64,000 bases of DNA. It comes from Massilia sp. IC2-278. Its GTDB lineage: Bacteria; Pseudomonadota; Gammaproteobacteria; Burkholderiales; Burkholderiaceae_D. Below the pieces are notes generated by a model. The model had not been told where the DNA came from, made no database searches, and saw nothing but the letters and a program-made list of their open reading frames with translations. Each line of letters opens with the position of its first letter. The stretch's first letter is position 1. Below are positions 63,035-64,000 of this stretch, in pieces. The stretch is taken from assembly GCF_020708045.1 (NCBI RefSeq), contig NZ_JAJFES010000004.1:124001-188000 (forward strand), in the 5' to 3' direction. The position numbers were made by a program, and so were the translations under genes.

Positions 63035-63188
63035 CCGCGTGGGGTCATTGAAGCCGGGGGCTTCAATGACGAGCCCACCCTACGGATCTCGATCATGCAT
63101 ATCGAATGATCGGATGGTGTACCGCATGGGCACAAGTGCCCACCCTACAAAACCGGTTTTCGTAGGGTGGACTCCCGAGTCCACGCTG
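63035..63188. repeat. Three palindromic elements of three core types
   Basis: 63035-63085 (-, long core GTCATTGAAGCC + GGG + GGCTTCAATGAC between CCGCGTGG and CCCACCCTACGG), 63122-63148 (-, GGGCAC-AA-GTGCCC) and 63161-63188 (+, GGACTC-CC-GAGTCC). All sit in the 245-bp convergent gap between the metallopeptidase and YcxB-like genes. This is the only place in the window where three different cores stand side by side. Confidence 0.88.
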
Positions 63189-63236
63189 TATAGAACATTA
63201 AAATACCGCGACGCTGTTCATGCCGCCAGCGTGCGC

Positions 63237-63806
63237 TTAGCGCAGCGCATTCTCCCGCCGCGCATCCGCCAGCAACTGCATCCCGCGCTGCTGCGCCTCG
63301 TTCAGGCAGCGGAACGGAATCGGCAGCGTCCCGCGCTTCAGGACCATCATGAACCCGCGCGAATAGGTGCGCACGGCCGTCACGTCGGCCCAGTCGATCA
63401 GGGTCACGCCGCCGCTGGTGCGCACGATGCCGTGGCGGTCGATGGTGAATTCATAGGTGCGCTTGCCGCGCCGGAGCAGCACGAAGTGCATGGCCGCGCT
63501 GGCGGTGCTCTTGATGCGCAGGTAGAGGCTGGCAGGCCAGCGGATGCGGCGGCGCCGGATCAGGAAGCCGCCGTGCTGCCACATGAAGCCGATGTATTCG
63601 CGCAGCGTGTAGCGGACAAAGAAATGCAGGTCGCATAAGACTGCCGCGGCGGGGCTGGATGGTGCACCAGTGGTGGCACCAGCGCCGTTACCCATACCAG
63701 ATGCGGCACTGTAGAAACCTTCGTCGCTGCCATCGGCAGGTTGATGGGCCATGATCGCCATCGGTTGTCCATTGCGTGCCGGTCCCGGGTGATTTGACGA
63801 CAACAT
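63237..63806 (-). CDS. YcxB-like protein
   Basis: 189 residues. An N-terminal Gly/Ala/Ser-rich stretch (about 1-60), then FFVRYTLREYIGFMWQHGGFL and short beta segments ending in EFTIDRHGIVRTSGGVTLIDW, VTAVRTYSRGFMMVLKRG and LPIPFRCLNEAQQ, the usual YcxB C-terminal pattern (membrane-associated PH-like domain). Members normally have two membrane helices at the position that here is a basic RRRRIRW stretch and a moderately hydrophobic run, so the membrane part looks reduced. Start 63806 is chosen for its AAGGGG at 6 nt; 63812 is also possible. Function unknown. Confidence 0.7.
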   Translation of the reverse strand: MLSSNHPGPARNGQPMAIMAHQPADGSDEGFYSAASGMGNGAGATTGAPSSPAAAVLCDLHFFVRYTLREYIGFMWQHGGFLIRRRRIRWPASLYLRIKSTASAAMHFVLLRRGKRTYEFTIDRHGIVRTSGGVTLIDWADVTAVRTYSRGFMMVLKRGTLPIPFRCLNEAQQRGMQLLADARRENALR

Positions 63807-63852
63807 GCGCATCCCCTTTTCTACCGAACTCAAAAAGCAATGGTATCAAAAG

Positions 63853-64000
63853 CTAGGCGATAATCCGTTGCAAGAGTTCAACAGTGCGCAGGGTGGCGCC
63901 GCGGTGGCGCCCGGCCCAGGCCGCGGCCTGGGAACCCATCGCCGCGCGCGCGCCGGTGTCCCGCAGCAGGTGCGCCGCCTGCGCCACCAGCGCATCGGCA
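63853..64000 (-). CDS. waaA: 3-deoxy-D-manno-octulosonic acid transferase WaaA (KdtA), C-terminal end only
   Basis: Only the last 49 residues lie in the window: ADALVAQAAHLLRDTGARAA, then MGSQAAAWAGRHRGATLRTV and ELLQRIIA. The 'M..A..F...HRGAT.RT' ending is typical of KDO transferases. The enzyme adds KDO to lipid A precursor. A gmhB gene for LPS heptose is nearby, which fits. Identified from a short tail only. Confidence 0.7.
   Translation of the reverse strand, partial: ADALVAQAAHLLRDTGARAAMGSQAAAWAGRHRGATLRTVELLQRIIA

Overview
The window is a chromosomal segment of a high-G+C Gram-negative bacterium, most likely a betaproteobacterium of the Oxalobacteraceae (Massilia/Telluria-like). This is inferred from protein character, from LPS genes (gmhB, a waaA end, lnt), a PEP-CTERM protein, two-subunit GlyQ/GlyS, the miaB-ybeZ-ybeY and corC-lnt gene blocks and the HTH protein at 48.1 kb. 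No species claim is possible without a search. I see no phage, IS transposase, CRISPR array, rRNA or plasmid gene. Most genes are housekeeping.

Layout. 1-8.3 kb: end of a flavoprotein gene, ybiB, aroG, tsaD, two endonuclease/exonuclease/phosphatase proteins, a DsbA/FrnE-type oxidoreductase, plsY and ybaK. 8.9-13.2 kb: a two-gene RND efflux system. 13.4-15.1 kb: a 59-residue protein, xerD and ogt. 15.3-18.2 kb: a large receptor with solute-binding, PAS, GGDEF and EAL domains. 18.7-24.3 kb: a TRAP dicarboxylate transporter (dctPQM) diverging from its likely sensor kinase and FixJ-type regulator, with a perfect 16-bp palindrome between them. 24.7-35.6 kb: queG, tsaE, amiC, then an inserted block (hypothetical protein, sugar-phosphate mutarotase, alpha-carbonic anhydrase, DedA, exported cyclophilin), then mutL and miaA. 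Next come two identical tRNA-Met genes. 36-41.5 kb: DUF2007, DUF445 and a thiolase/acyl-CoA dehydrogenase/CaiB-BaiF operon. 41.6-49 kb: a cation:proton antiporter, a divergent FtsH-like protease, a tiny PEP-CTERM protein, DUF1697, a glutathione transferase and a polyglutamine HTH protein. 49-64 kb: miaB-ybeZ-ybeY, an inserted molybdenum hydroxylase pair (iorAB), corC-lnt, glyQS-gmhB-plsC-metallopeptidase, a YcxB-like protein and the end of waaA.

The strongest non-coding signal is a family of short palindromic elements at eleven intergenic loci. Outer arms are constant (CGTAGGGTGG ... CCACGCGG), while the inner arms differ between copies but always remain complementary. In this window every convergent gene junction longer than 50 bp carries at least one element, and no divergent junction does. 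The elements look like mosaic REP/BIME sequences with a 3'-end role or insertion preference.

Functional threads: tRNA modification and translation (tsaD, tsaE, miaA, miaB, queG, ybaK, glyQS, ybeY, two tRNA-Met), envelope biogenesis (plsY, plsC, lnt, gmhB, waaA, amiC), and sensing/transport (TRAP with two-component system, RND pump, c-di-GMP receptor).
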